The translations under genes and the position numbers were made by a program. A DNA stretch of 33,160 nucleotides from Phormidesmis sp. RL_2_1 (GTDB lineage: Bacteria; Cyanobacteriota; Cyanobacteriia; Phormidesmidales; Phormidesmidaceae), in assembly GCA_012033015.1 (NCBI GenBank), contig JAAUPS010000025.1, forward strand, positions 1-33,160. Reading direction: 5' to 3'. Every line of letters begins with the position of its first letter. Position 1 is the first letter of the stretch. This document shows positions 33,018 to 33,160 of this stretch, piece by piece. The notes beneath the pieces are model-generated. The model was not told the DNA's origin. It saw only the letters and a program-made list of their open reading frames with translations, and searched no databases.

Positions 33018-33160
33018 AACTGTATAGCCGATGAATAGCCGATGAATAGCCCAGGCACTAGCAATTAACCCACTAGTGTCTTTATATTTTTTAATAATAT
33101 AAAACCATGGGCTAACCGCTAAGGCTGTCATCTGTTAGACAGGAATGATAGACAGAATGA
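33018..33160 (-). promoter_or_regulatory. Upstream region of the efflux operon
   Basis: AT-rich leader of the minus-strand adaptor gene. Contains a direct repeat of ATAGCCGATGA (33023–33045) and an AT-rich block TTTTTAATAATATAAAA (about 33086–33103) that could serve as promoter core. No regulator gene is seen before the window ends. Confidence 0.35.

Overview
The window is chromosomal DNA from a cyanobacterium. The octamer GCGATCGC (HIP1) recurs throughout, in and between genes. Typical cyanobacterial genes are present (an IctB-family membrane protein, a TrmH/SpoU methylase–lpdA–trpC cluster beside tRNA-Leu and murA). Intergenic DNA is rich in short tandem repeats, REP-like palindromes and IS debris. 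The style suits a Leptolyngbya/Phormidesmis-like strain, but I cannot name the species.

Layout. 1–3068 (minus): an RNA methyltransferase (frame broken), lpdA and partial trpC, read in that order. 3295–6323: tRNA-Leu(CAG) minus, murA plus, an M48 metalloprotease plus, tRNA-Leu(CAA) plus. 6324–8990: tandem repeats, a small basic ORF with a strong terminator, a decayed REP-associated (RAYT/Y1-type) transposase, a propeller-like protein, and two copies of a small palindromic MITE-like repeat. 8978–12877 (minus): LRR-protein kinase, ictB-like gene (frame broken), alpha/beta hydrolase. 12897–15347: an IS-bounded island whose outer ends are 17-bp inverted repeats of one IS; inside are two internally deleted transposase copies, a VapBC-type toxin-antitoxin pair and a third transposase remnant. 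15387–17497: a protein resembling the C-terminal part of cyanobacterial AAA-like proteins, then about 1 kb of gene-free DNA holding four separate tandem arrays and a 20-bp perfect hairpin. 17549–22302: pfkA (plus), convergent tex (minus), and a membrane protein of unknown function. 23063–26814 (plus): a five-gene nickel/cobalt ECF transport cluster (lipoprotein, NikL-like protein, CbiM/NikM, CbiQ, CbiO). 26851–27267: IS630 and other transposase remnants plus a MITE. 27549–33017 (minus): an RND efflux system (lipoprotein adaptor, inner-membrane pump with three frame breaks) followed by a secreted dienelactone-hydrolase-like protein.

A caveat runs through the annotation. At least five otherwise well-conserved genes (spoU-like methylase, ictB, vapC, cbiM, RND pump) carry single-base frame breaks, nearly all in short homopolymers. 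Two of the genes contain opposite, compensating shifts. This looks more like uncorrected homopolymer sequencing error than gene decay, so the affected genes are given their full reconstructed span. The IS remnants, by contrast, carry real internal deletions.

The most interesting points are the metal-transport operon with its lipoprotein of unrecognised function, the IS-bounded toxin-antitoxin island with a candidate operator dyad, and the repeat family found on both sides of a RAYT-like gene that has lost its HUH motif.
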